NCBI GenBank assembly: GCA_964426875.1
Contig: CAYRSB010000012.1
Span: 1-53,294 of the forward strand
Source of the DNA: Caldatribacterium sp964426875
Lineage (GTDB): Bacteria > Atribacterota > Atribacteria > Atribacterales > Caldatribacteriaceae
DNA length: 53,294 nucleotides
Direction: 5' to 3'
The translations under genes and the position numbers were made by a program. The first letter of the stretch is position 1, and the number at the start of each line of letters is the position of its first letter. Of this stretch, positions 7,128-14,280 are shown in pieces. The notes below the pieces were generated by a model. The model worked only from the letters and a program-made list of their open reading frames with translations. It did no database searches and was not told the DNA's origin.

Positions 7128-7989
7128 GGCCGAAATAGAGTTTTTGGGCTGCCATTTTGTGGTGGAGCGAATTGGGGTAGACGGTGATAAGAAGAAATTC
7201 GCTGCTCTTTTGCAGGAACTCGATGGAGGGGTAGATTGTTTTGGTCTTGGGGGAGCAGACCTTTATCTTCGGGCAGGAAAGTACCGCTACAGAATGGTAG
7301 ACGTGGCAAAGCTCGTTTCGGTTTTGCGGAAGACCCCTATCGTCGACGGGGGGGAACTCAAGGAAGTCTGGGAACGGGAAGTACCAAGGTACTTGCGGGA
7401 ACAAGAGGGAATTTCCTTCGCGGGGAAGACGGCCCTTATCGTGAGTGGCATGGACCGCTATGGATTGGCAGAGGGACTCTATCAGGAAGGGTGTCGCCTT
7501 CTCTTTGGTGATTTGCCTTTTGCGGTGGGTTTTCCTTGGGCGGTAAAAAGTCTCTCTATGCTTCGTTTCCTCTCCATATTCATCGTTCCTGTGGTCCGTC
7601 ACCTGCCCATAGAGTTTATATATCCTGTAGGAGAAAGGCAGGAAAAGCGCACACCCCGCTTTCCCTTTTACTTTCATAGGGCGGATATCATAGCCGGAGA
7701 TTTCCTCTACATCAAGCGATTCATGCCCGACACCCTCTCAGGAAAACTCATTATAACGAACACTGTTACCCCTCAAGATGTGGAAGAGCTTCGCCAAAGA
7801 AGTGTCGCCGTTTTAGTCACCACCACTCCTGAGATCAACGGGCGTTCTTTTGGGGCCAATGTCCTTCAGGCGATGCTTGTGGCCCTTCTTGAGAGGCGTC
7901 CTGAAGAGATACGCCCTGAGGAATATCTCGCTCTTTTGCACGAGCTCCATATCCGGCCGAGGGTTATCCGATTCAAGGAGGTGTGGTGA
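7063..7989 (+). CDS. Uncharacterised Rossmann-like protein (often annotated quinate dehydrogenase)
   Basis: 308 aa from the ATG at 7063 (ATG 7072 also possible), overlapping the bactofilin by 65 bases. It opens RVVSVSLGSSKRNHKAEIEF and has a middle segment GKTALIVSGMDRYGLAEGL and a C-terminal SVAVLVTTTPEINGRSFG. I recall similar proteins in Firmicutes being labelled quinate 5-dehydrogenase, but no clear nucleotide-binding GxGxxG is visible and I would not trust that name. It ends in an ATGA overlap with the aminotransferase, so the two are made together. Probable role: a step in the same unknown pathway as the next three genes. Confidence 0.6.
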   Translation: MGKMRGKRVVSVSLGSSKRNHKAEIEFLGCHFVVERIGVDGDKKKFAALLQELDGGVDCFGLGGADLYLRAGKYRYRMVDVAKLVSVLRKTPIVDGGELKEVWEREVPRYLREQEGISFAGKTALIVSGMDRYGLAEGLYQEGCRLLFGDLPFAVGFPWAVKSLSMLRFLSIFIVPVVRHLPIEFIYPVGERQEKRTPRFPFYFHRADIIAGDFLYIKRFMPDTLSGKLIITNTVTPQDVEELRQRSVAVLVTTTPEINGRSFGANVLQAMLVALLERRPEEIRPEEYLALLHELHIRPRVIRFKEVW

Positions 7990-9269
7990 TGGAGAATTTG
8001 AGCGTTGAGGAGAAGCGAAAAATAGTGAATGAGACGGTTGAGAAGTACGTAAAGTACTTCAACCCGGGTTTGGCACGTCTTTACAAATTTGCCAACCTCG
8101 ACACAGTGGAGTGGAGAGGAGAAGGGGCAAAGGTCTACGATATCTTTGGTAAGGCCTACATCGATTGCATCGGTGGTTTTGGGGTTTTCAATGTGGGGAG
8201 GAACCATCCTCGGGTGGTAGAGAAAGTCAAAGAGCAGCTTGAGCGCCTTCCGCTATCAAGCCGCACACTCTTCAATAAGCACCAGGCAGACCTTGCAGCT
8301 TTACTTGCCGAAGTAACTCCGGGCGACCTCCAGTACTCCTTTTTCTGCAACAGTGGTGCTGAAGCGGTGGAAGGAGCACTGAAGCTGGCCCGACTCTACA
8401 CTAAAAGAAAGAAATTCATCTCCACTCAGGGAGGATTTCACGGAAAGACCTTGGGAGCCTTGAGCGTTTCGGGAAGAGATGTGTACAAGAAACCCTTTGA
8501 ACCCCTCCTCCCCGATACCTACCAGGTCCCCTTCAACGACATCGAAGCGATGGACAAGGCTGTTGATGAGGATACTGCGGCGGTCATTCTTGAGCCCATT
8601 CAGGGGGAAGGGGGGGTCATCATCCCTTCGCCAGAATACCTTCCCGAGGTACGACGTATCTGTAGCGAACGAGGAGCCTTACTCATTCTTGATGAAGTAC
8701 AGACTGGTCTGGGGCGAACAGGCAAAATGTTCGCTTGTGAGCACTACGGTGTGGTTCCAGATATTATGACTCTGGCCAAGGCCTTGGGAGGAGGAGTTCT
8801 GCCTCTGGGGGCTTTCGTAAGCACGCGGGAAATCTGGAGTGTTTTTGAGGAGAATCCCCTTCTTCATAGTTCCACCTTTGGGGGGAACCCTCTGGCCTGT
8901 GTGGCTGCAATTGAAACCCTGTGGATTCTCAGAGAGGAGGATATCCCAAAGCAAGCAGAGGAAAAGGGAAAGTACATCCTTGGGCGGCTTTCGGGGGTCC
9001 AGAAGGAGTTTCCCGAGCTCATTCGCGAAGTGCGGGGCATGGGACTCCTCGTCGGGATAGAATTTTTTGAGGATGACATGGCATCCCTCTTCGCCATGGA
9101 AATGGCAGAGCGTGGAGTACTTGTGGTGTACACCTTGAATAACCGTAGGGTTATTCGTCTTGAGCCGCCCTTGACTATAAGTTTTGAAGAGCTTAATACG
9201 GTCCTTGAGGCCTGTTACGAGGCGTTTCAGGGAGTGCAAAAAGTAGTTAAAGAAGTGGGGGAATGGTGA
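7989..9269 (+). CDS. Class III PLP-dependent aminotransferase, putrescine-aminotransferase-like
   Basis: 426 aa. It has the class III hallmarks: FFCNSGAEAVEGALKLAR (pyridoxal phosphate phosphate-binding), GGFHGKTLGALS, the cofactor Asp in LILDEVQTGLGRTGK (about D235) and the Schiff-base Lys in TLAKALGGG (about K264). Overall pattern is closest to putrescine/omega-amine aminotransferases (YgjG/PatA) or acetylornithine aminotransferase. These interconvert terminal amines and aldehydes. The start ATG 7989 overlaps the previous TGA. Its partner downstream resembles an aldehyde-producing reductase, so a role in aminating an aldehyde (or the reverse) is plausible; no arginine or polyamine genes are nearby. 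Confidence 0.88.
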   Translation: MENLSVEEKRKIVNETVEKYVKYFNPGLARLYKFANLDTVEWRGEGAKVYDIFGKAYIDCIGGFGVFNVGRNHPRVVEKVKEQLERLPLSSRTLFNKHQADLAALLAEVTPGDLQYSFFCNSGAEAVEGALKLARLYTKRKKFISTQGGFHGKTLGALSVSGRDVYKKPFEPLLPDTYQVPFNDIEAMDKAVDEDTAAVILEPIQGEGGVIIPSPEYLPEVRRICSERGALLILDEVQTGLGRTGKMFACEHYGVVPDIMTLAKALGGGVLPLGAFVSTREIWSVFEENPLLHSSTFGGNPLACVAAIETLWILREEDIPKQAEEKGKYILGRLSGVQKEFPELIREVRGMGLLVGIEFFEDDMASLFAMEMAERGVLVVYTLNNRRVIRLEPPLTISFEELNTVLEACYEAFQGVQKVVKEVGEW

Positions 9270-9703
9270 TGGCTCGGATTTCTGTTTCTCGCGCCATTTT
9301 CAAAGACCTCGGCCTGGTTTATGAGAAAGCAAAAAACGTGGAAAGGTTAGCATCTTTTCTTCCCAACCTTGAGGAGGTGCGAATTCTCCGGAAAGAGGGT
9401 AGGGAGGTCGACAGCCTTTGGAGGGGAAGATTTCAGGGGAGGGAGGTGAAATGGACTGAACGCGATGTATGGGATGATGAGAAAAAGGAGTGCCGCTTCT
9501 TTGTTCTTGAGGGAGATTTCAAAAAGTATGAAGGAGTGTGGCGGTTCCTCCCCGAGGGAAACGCTACCCGGGTGGAGCTTGAGATAGAGTATGACCTTGG
9601 CATACCCCTTGTAGGTGCGCTCATTCACACTTTCTTGCGAAAAACGATGGAAGAAAATGCCCGGGCGATGCTTCAAGCGCTGCAGAAATCAGTAGAGGAG
9701 TGA
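9269..9703 (+). CDS. SRPBCC (START-like) hydrophobic-ligand-binding protein
   Basis: 144 aa from ATG 9269, which overlaps the aminotransferase stop in the same ATGA manner. The layout (N-terminal beta strand, helix with VYEKAKNVERLASFLPNLEEV, a long antiparallel sheet, and a C-terminal helix TFLRKTMEENARAMLQALQ) is that of the polyketide cyclase/coenzyme Q-binding SRPBCC fold. Such proteins hold hydrophobic ligands in a deep pocket and act as carriers, cyclases or chaperones for lipids. No catalytic residue can be assigned. Sitting between an aminotransferase and an acyl-reductase-like gene, it may carry a shared hydrophobic intermediate (inference). Confidence 0.8.
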   Translation: MARISVSRAIFKDLGLVYEKAKNVERLASFLPNLEEVRILRKEGREVDSLWRGRFQGREVKWTERDVWDDEKKECRFFVLEGDFKKYEGVWRFLPEGNATRVELEIEYDLGIPLVGALIHTFLRKTMEENARAMLQALQKSVEE

Positions 9704-9712
9704 TGTGTTGTT

Positions 9713-10777
9713 ATGGATAGCTTTGCCTTCGTTATCCATGCCAGGGATGTTGCAGACATACGAGAACATATGTTTTTCTTGCGCCCCTTTCCCGATTCTT
9801 GGGTGGAGTACTTTGCTTCCCGCGTTCCTCCTTTTGTCCTCTCCCACGTGCGGGGAGTGCGTTCTATAGCTACTGGAAAAGAAATCGAGGGAATTTTTGT
9901 AGGACTTCCCATGACTCCCCGAGCTCTTCTGGAATATTCCCCCTCCTTTGTGGTGGATCGTATTCGCCGTTGTGGACTTCTGGCAGAGAAAAAGGGGGCG
10001 AGAATCATCGGCCTTGGAGCTTTTGCTAAACGTGCCGTTGCCGAGGATGGGGGTAAGGCAGTTAAAGATGGCCTTCACATCGCCGTGACTACGGGGAATA
10101 GCTACACGGTGGCCACAGCTCTTTCGGCTTTGGGACTCGCCTGTGCCAAGATGGGGGTTGATCTGGAAAGCGAAACAATAGCGATTGTGGGGGGTACAGG
10201 ATCTATCGGAAAGGCCTGTGCTTTGATTTTGGCCGGGCAAGGGAGAAAGGTACGCATCATAGGGCGGAATTCAGAAAAGGTGGAAAGAGTTTGCCGGGAA
10301 ATAGCGGCCGTAAGCTCATACCCGGTGGAGGGTTTCGTGGACGTTGAGGAAGGCATAAGGGATTGCCGGGCCGTCCTCACCGTGGCCTCAGCCATAAGGG
10401 ACATTGTTGATCCCTCTTGGATTGCGAGCAAGGCCGTAGTTTGCGATGTGGCTCGCCCCCGAAATGTGGCCGAAGAGGTGGCCCGAGCCCGCCGGGATGT
10501 GCTCGTCATCGAGGGGGGAGTGGTGGACGTCCCCGGAGAGCCGGATTTCGGAATTGATTTTGGTTATCCTCCAGGGAAGGCCTATGCCTGTATGGCTGAG
10601 ACCATGATTCTTGCCCTTGAAGGGCGCTTTGAGGACTATACCCTGAAAGAGGTGGAAGCACAAAAGGTCAAAGAAATAGAGGTTCTTGCCGAAAAGCACG
10701 GCTTTAAGGTTTCAGGTCTTCGGAGTTTTGGAAGAGAACTCACCGAGGAGGAAATCGAGGCCATAAGGCGAGCTTAA
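9713..10777 (+). CDS. Acyl-ACP-reductase-like dehydrogenase (COG5322 type)
   Basis: 354 aa. Its layout matches cyanobacterial long-chain acyl-ACP reductase (AAR): an N-terminal domain with GLGAFAKRAV (about 100-108), the VTTGNSYT motif (125-132), a Rossmann domain with IAIVGGTGSIGKAC (156-169), and a C-terminal block AYACMAETMILALEG whose Cys293 aligns by eye with AAR's catalytic Cys, which forms the acyl-thioester. AAR reduces fatty acyl-ACP/CoA to aldehyde with NADPH. The start ATG 9713 follows the SRPBCC stop by 9 bases, and a terminator ends the operon at 10848-10880. Substrate is unknown; no aldehyde decarbonylase is in the window. A shikimate-dehydrogenase-like label is the likely automatic alternative. 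Confidence 0.75.
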   Translation: MDSFAFVIHARDVADIREHMFFLRPFPDSWVEYFASRVPPFVLSHVRGVRSIATGKEIEGIFVGLPMTPRALLEYSPSFVVDRIRRCGLLAEKKGARIIGLGAFAKRAVAEDGGKAVKDGLHIAVTTGNSYTVATALSALGLACAKMGVDLESETIAIVGGTGSIGKACALILAGQGRKVRIIGRNSEKVERVCREIAAVSSYPVEGFVDVEEGIRDCRAVLTVASAIRDIVDPSWIASKAVVCDVARPRNVAEEVARARRDVLVIEGGVVDVPGEPDFGIDFGYPPGKAYACMAETMILALEGRFEDYTLKEVEAQKVKEIEVLAEKHGFKVSGLRSFGRELTEEEIEAIRRA

Positions 10778-10847
10778 CCTTTGACTGAAAGCGGTTGTTC
10801 GAGTGGTGGGCTGAAGGGGAAAGTCACCTGTCTTGGTTACTGGAGGT

Positions 10848-10884
10848 AAAAGACCAGCCTCAAAAAGAGGTTGGTCTTTTCGTT
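10848..10884 (+). terminator. Rho-independent terminator of the 5383-10777 operon
   Basis: AAAAGACCAGCCTC (10848-10861) pairs with GAGGTTGGTCTTTT (10867-10880) with one G-T pair and a 5-base A loop. The T-rich tail continues as CGTTTTCG. The element is nearly symmetric and could work in both directions. Confidence 0.85.
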
Positions 10885-10976
10885 TTCGTTGAAGTCCTGT
10901 CGCTCCCTTTACCTTCTGAGGAGCACTTTTGCAAAAGCATCGTTCATGGGGAAAAGGGTGGAAAGGGGAGACGGAG

Positions 10977-11028
10977 TTGACGGTACGACAGTCTCCCCAT
11001 ATAATGAAAAATGATAATACTTTTCATT
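10977..11028 (+). promoter_or_regulatory. fur-feoAB promoter with overlapping Fur-type operator
   Basis: TTGACG (10977-10982), a 17-base spacer and TATAAT (11000-11005) make a near-consensus promoter. A perfect inverted repeat AATGAAAA (11003-11010) and TTTTCATT (11021-11028) around ATGATAATAC overlaps the -10 box and the start of transcription. The AT-rich GATAAT core resembles Fur/PerR boxes, so autorepression is likely. Confidence 0.75.
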
Positions 11029-11041
11029 TGGGGTGAGATTC

Positions 11042-11485
11042 TTGCCGGAGAGCTGGAAAGACGTCTTCCACAGTTTCAACAAGAAGGCTACGCCCTCCCG
11101 TTGTGCTATTGTCAAAGTATTTGAAGAAAAGGCGAAGCACTTATCGGCGGAAGAGATCTATGAGTGCTTGAAAATCAAAAAGCAGAAAATCGGCATTGCC
11201 ACAGTGTACCGAAATCTCGACCTTCTCTCCCGGATGGGGGTTCTGCGTAAAGTCAACTTTGGTGATGGGAAAGAGCACTACGAGATGGTTCGTCGCCCGA
11301 CTCAGTATCATCACCACCTCATCTGTATCCACTGTGGACAGGTTATAGATTATGAGGGAATTGTCCAGGAAGAAAGGAGGTTCCTTGAACGTCTCAAGAA
11401 AGAGTTGGAAAGAGAGTATCACTTTCACATTGAGTCGCACCAAATCTATTTTTACGGATTGTGCCATCACTGCCAGAAGGAGTGA
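11042..11485 (+). CDS. fur: Fur-family metal-dependent repressor
   Basis: 147 aa from TTG 11042, which has a GGGGTGAG site at the right distance; GTG 11033 is the alternative. Residues 10-75 form the winged helix with the recognition segment GIATVYRNLDLLSRMGVLRKV; residues 76-147 form the dimerisation domain with HHHLICIHCG and a second CHHC (Cys 95, 98, 141, 144) for structural zinc. It is the first gene of an operon with feoA and feoB, so iron-dependent repression of ferrous iron uptake is the likely job. Sequence alone does not cleanly separate Fur from PerR. Confidence 0.9.
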   Translation: MPESWKDVFHSFNKKATPSRCAIVKVFEEKAKHLSAEEIYECLKIKKQKIGIATVYRNLDLLSRMGVLRKVNFGDGKEHYEMVRRPTQYHHHLICIHCGQVIDYEGIVQEERRFLERLKKELEREYHFHIESHQIYFYGLCHHCQKE

Positions 11486-11507
11486 TGCGATAAGGAGTGT
11501 GGCTTTC

Positions 11508-11747
11508 ATGGAGGAAGTCGTTACACTTGTCGAGATGGAAACAGGAGCAAAAGGGGAAATTGTGCGCATCGACGGAGGAGAAGGAGTGGTGAGGAGACTT
11601 TGGGTTCTTGGAGTCGTGCCGGGAAAAAGAGTAGAAAAGTTGAGCAACATCATCGGGAAGGGCCCCGTGGTCATTCGTCTGGGGCAGCAGGAAATAGCCC
11701 TGGGTCGGGGTATCGCCCAAAGGGTTTTCGTCCGGGTGGAACGTTAA
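11508..11747 (+). CDS. feoA: Ferrous iron transport protein FeoA
   Basis: 79 aa, typical for FeoA. It is an SH3-like small protein: GAKGEIVRIDGGEGVVRRLWVLGVVPGKRVE with the LWVLGVVPG core and a final VIRLGQQEIALGRGIAQRVFVR. FeoA assists the FeoB transporter from the cytoplasmic side. Start ATG 11508 follows AAGGAGTG by 8 bases and lies 22 bases after fur. The stop at 11745-11747 runs directly into the feoB coding frame. Confidence 0.92.
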   Translation: MEEVVTLVEMETGAKGEIVRIDGGEGVVRRLWVLGVVPGKRVEKLSNIIGKGPVVIRLGQQEIALGRGIAQRVFVRVER

Positions 11748-11752
11748 AGCGG

Positions 11753-13453
11753 ATTGTCCTTGCCGGAAACCCCAATGTAGGGAAGAGTGTCATTTTTACC
11801 CAGCTGAGCGGAGTGTACGCCTTCTCCTCTAACTACCCTGGAACCACGGTGGATTTCTTGCAGAGTTATGTAGGGTACGGGGGAGAGTGGTTTGAACTTG
11901 TAGATGCACCGGGAACTTATTCTCTTGAAGAGATGGTCGAAGCCGAGCGCATTGCTGCACGTCTTGTAGAAGAGGCAGACATAGTGGTGAATGTTGTGGA
12001 TGCCGGGAACCTGGAGCGGAATCTCTACCTTACCTTTGAACTGGCGGAAAAGCAAAAACCCATGGTTGTAGCTCTAAATATGTGGGATGAGGCAAAGAAA
12101 CAAGGAATTGACATTAACGTTAAGGCCCTTGAGGAAATTCTTGGGGTGCCCATCGTCCCGGTTGTGGCCACAAGTGGGGAGGGCATGAAAGAGCTCCTCG
12201 ACTCCTTGTCGCATGCTCGGATCCCTCATCCTGTTTCTTCTGACCATGCTCATCGCTGGGAAGAAATTGGAAGGGTTATTGAAAGAGTTCAGCGGTTTTC
12301 ATATCGGCGTCCGAGCTTGAGAGACGCCCTGGCACGCATCACCATACTTCCGGGTGTAGGCTTCGTCTTTGGGCTCTTTGTTCTGGCGGGTATTTTCTTT
12401 TCAGTGCGTTTTATCGGTGAGGGTCTCATCCGATATCTTCTTGACCCCCTTTTTGAAGGGTACTATCTCCCCCTTCTTGAGCGGCTGAGTGTCTTTCTGG
12501 GAAAGTATCCCCTGTGGCACGAAGTGCTTTTGGGGAAGCTTGTCGAGGGTCATGTTAACCTTGAGAGCTCCCTGGGGCTTCTTTCTACCGGGGTATACGT
12601 GTCTTTGGGAGCTGTGCTTCCCTATGTTTTTGCCTTTTATCTTGTTTTGGGTATTCTCGAAGACGCAGGGTATTTGCCCCGTCTTGCAGTGTTTCTTGAT
12701 GGATTCTTGCACCGTCTTGGACTTCATGGATATTCGGTTGTACCCATGCTCCTTGGCTTTGGTTGCAATGTCCCAGGGATTATGGCCACGCGGGTTCTGG
12801 AGAATGAGAAGGAGCGCTTCGTGGTTGCTACCCTCATTGCCATTGGTATTCCCTGTTCAGCGCAACAGGCCCTGATCATTGGGATTCTTTCCCCCTATGG
12901 GGTTGGTCCTATCTTTGTGGTGTATGGGACCCTTCTGACCGTCATTGTTCTTCTTTCCCTCCTTCTCAAGTACCTTGTTCCGGGTTTCCGCCCTCCTCTT
13001 GTCTGTGAAATTCCTCCCTATCGGTTACCTTTTCCCAGGGCAGTATTCTCGAAGCTCTGGGTGCGACTGCAAAGCTTTCTCTGTGACGCTTTACCGGTCG
13101 TTTTTCTAGGAATTTTAGCGATCAATCTCCTTTATCTTACCAATGCCTTTCCCTATCTCGTTTGGGTGGTAAGCCCTAAACTTGCGGGACTCGTTGGTCT
13201 TCCTCGGGAAGCCCTGGTTGTCATTGCCATGGGTGTTCTGCGGAAGTACATGGCTATGGGACTTCTTCTGCCTTTGGGACTTTCGGTGAAACAACTCGTT
13301 ATCGCCAGTGTCATTCTCTCTCTTTTTTTCCCTTGTGCGGCAGCCTTTGCAGTGATTCTGCGAGAGTTCGGCTGGAAGAGGCTTATTGAGGCTATAGGAA
13401 TTATGCTCTCTTTTGCCTTCCTTGCGGGGATTTTTCTTAATCTCCTTTTGTAG
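11753..13453 (+). CDS. feoB: Ferrous iron transporter FeoB (start codon non-canonical or junction altered)
   Basis: About 566 aa. The N-terminal G domain shows VLAGNPNVGKS (G1), NYPGTT (G2), DAPGTYSL (G3) and ALNMWD (G4). The membrane part has about eight helices with the conserved LLGFGCNVPGIMATR and GIPCSAQQA. It moves Fe2+ into the cytoplasm with GTP-dependent gating. The frame homologous to FeoB starts right at the feoA stop, yet there is no ATG, GTG or TTG between 11600 and the G1 motif. ATT 11753 is the most reasonable start. A single extra T at 11744-11745 would instead fuse FeoA and FeoB into one protein. Confidence 0.9.
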   Translation: MVLAGNPNVGKSVIFTQLSGVYAFSSNYPGTTVDFLQSYVGYGGEWFELVDAPGTYSLEEMVEAERIAARLVEEADIVVNVVDAGNLERNLYLTFELAEKQKPMVVALNMWDEAKKQGIDINVKALEEILGVPIVPVVATSGEGMKELLDSLSHARIPHPVSSDHAHRWEEIGRVIERVQRFSYRRPSLRDALARITILPGVGFVFGLFVLAGIFFSVRFIGEGLIRYLLDPLFEGYYLPLLERLSVFLGKYPLWHEVLLGKLVEGHVNLESSLGLLSTGVYVSLGAVLPYVFAFYLVLGILEDAGYLPRLAVFLDGFLHRLGLHGYSVVPMLLGFGCNVPGIMATRVLENEKERFVVATLIAIGIPCSAQQALIIGILSPYGVGPIFVVYGTLLTVIVLLSLLLKYLVPGFRPPLVCEIPPYRLPFPRAVFSKLWVRLQSFLCDALPVVFLGILAINLLYLTNAFPYLVWVVSPKLAGLVGLPREALVVIAMGVLRKYMAMGLLLPLGLSVKQLVIASVILSLFFPCAAAFAVILREFGWKRLIEAIGIMLSFAFLAGIFLNLLL

Positions 13454-13459
13454 AGGAGG

Positions 13460-13666
13460 TTGTGGGGAACGCGACGGAGATGCTTCTTCCACAATATGGG
13501 GTGCTTCTGTGTAGGAGGGCACTTCTTTTTCCCTGGGTTTGGTCCTTGGTGTTACTGGACCAGGGAGGAAGAGCTTGAGGCACTTAAGGAAGAAGCGGAA
13601 TTTTTGTGTCAACGCCGTACCTACATTGAGCGCCGGATAGAGGAGCTACAAAAGGAAAAAGAGTAG
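13460..13666 (+). CDS. Small DUF5320-like protein with C-terminal coiled coil
   Basis: 68 aa from TTG 13460 (AGAGGAGG abuts it) or 56 aa from ATG 13496. The N-terminal half is rich in Cys, Gly and aromatics (GCFCVGGHFFFPGFGPWCYW). The C-terminal half, REEELEALKEEAEFL then ERRIEELQKEKE, is a short coiled coil of the sort that ends DUF5320 proteins, which often neighbour feo or nitrogenase-cofactor-type genes. It directly follows feoB. Function unknown; perhaps metal-related by context. The start is uncertain. Confidence 0.55.
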   Translation: MWGTRRRCFFHNMGCFCVGGHFFFPGFGPWCYWTREEELEALKEEAEFLCQRRTYIERRIEELQKEKE

Positions 13667-13703
13667 AAAAACCGCGACACAGGCTGTAACATTTCCAAAA
13701 GAG

Positions 13704-13723
13704 CACAGCCTTAAAGGGCTGTG
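13704..13723 (+). terminator. Hairpin downstream of the feo operon
   Basis: CACAGCC (13704-13710) pairs with GGCTGTG (13717-13723) around TTAAAG. The position fits the end of the fur-feo transcript, but no T-run follows, so this is a weak terminator call. Confidence 0.4.
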
Positions 13724-13741
13724 TGTTAGATAAAAATTGAA

Positions 13742-13795
13742 TGTCCGTGAAATCGGTCATTGGAGAGATAACAATTTTTGTCCCTGAAAATGGTC
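13742..13795. mobile_element. Probable terminal remnant of an IS21-like insertion sequence
   Basis: Two 17-base copies, TGTCCGTGAAATCGGTC (13742-13758) and TGTCCCTGAAAATGGTC (13779-13795), match at 14 positions with a 37-base period. Multiple short direct repeats containing GGAC(C)ATTTTCA-type blocks are typical of IS21-family termini. No transposase gene accompanies them, so only an end fragment remains. The family call is from memory of such ends, not from a search. Confidence 0.35.
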
Positions 13796-14244
13796 CCTCT
13801 TTCTCTCACTGGACTTCTCTCAAAGAGTTCTTCTAACACCTCACCTGATCTCCTTCCCAATTCTCTCCTGCTGAGTTCTTGCCTCATTCTCTCGGTGCTT
13901 CCTTGACCTGAAAAAAGACCTCCGCGTACTCTGTGGGCCTTTTGTGAGGGAGCTGGTAGTGTCTCAGGAAATGCGTCCACAGGGCAGCATGGTAACCTTC
14001 CCAGAAACTAAGAATGGAAAGGGGGAAAGGCCCCTATAGCACAAAGAATACCCTAAAGAGCGCCCTACCAAGGCCAATGAGTATTACACCGGTGATTTTC
14101 TGACTCCCTGCGAAAGTAGGGATGGGAAGCTATCATGTTGCTCAAACACAATGAGCGTACCACTATGTCCTTTACACGACCTTGTTTTCCCTTTGACACA
14201 AATAGAGTATGCTACCCGCTGTGCTCTTTTTTACAACTCTCAAG

Positions 14245-14250
14245 TATAAT
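14245..14250 (+). promoter_or_regulatory. -10 box ahead of the isoaspartyl peptidase gene
   Basis: TATAAT at 14245-14250 lies 30 bases before the start codon. No good -35 hexamer is found at 16-18 bases; TTGACA at 14193-14198 is too far upstream to pair with it. Confidence 0.4.
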
Positions 14251-14280
14251 AAAGAGGTTTACAAGGGAAGAGGTGAGACA

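Larger units (their letters stand above)
13667..14280. other. Gene-poor stretch with hairpins and a mobile-element remnant
   Basis: No convincing gene lies here. It contains a GC hairpin at 13704-13723, a pair of imperfect 17-base repeats at 13742-13795 that look like the end of an IS21-type element, unassigned sequence from about 13800 to 14200, one isolated small hairpin at 14105-14122, and a -10-like box just before the isoaspartyl peptidase gene. The reverse-strand 84-codon frame at 13726-13980 is low-complexity (Arg/Glu-rich) and is not called. Confidence 0.5.

Noticed and set aside
10795..10860. Short Trp-rich frame before a terminator, like a trp attenuator leader peptide
   Set aside because: It starts with TTG without a ribosome site, and the genes after the terminator are fur and feo, not tryptophan genes.
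13726..13980. An 84-codon frame on the minus strand in the gene-poor stretch
   Set aside because: Composition is Arg/Glu-rich and repetitive, there is no ribosome site, and it overlaps the repeat remnant. It could be the decayed end of a transposase but cannot be supported.
14105..14122. Small hairpin TCCCT / AGGGA resembling a CRISPR repeat
   Set aside because: Only one copy; no spacer array and no cas genes.
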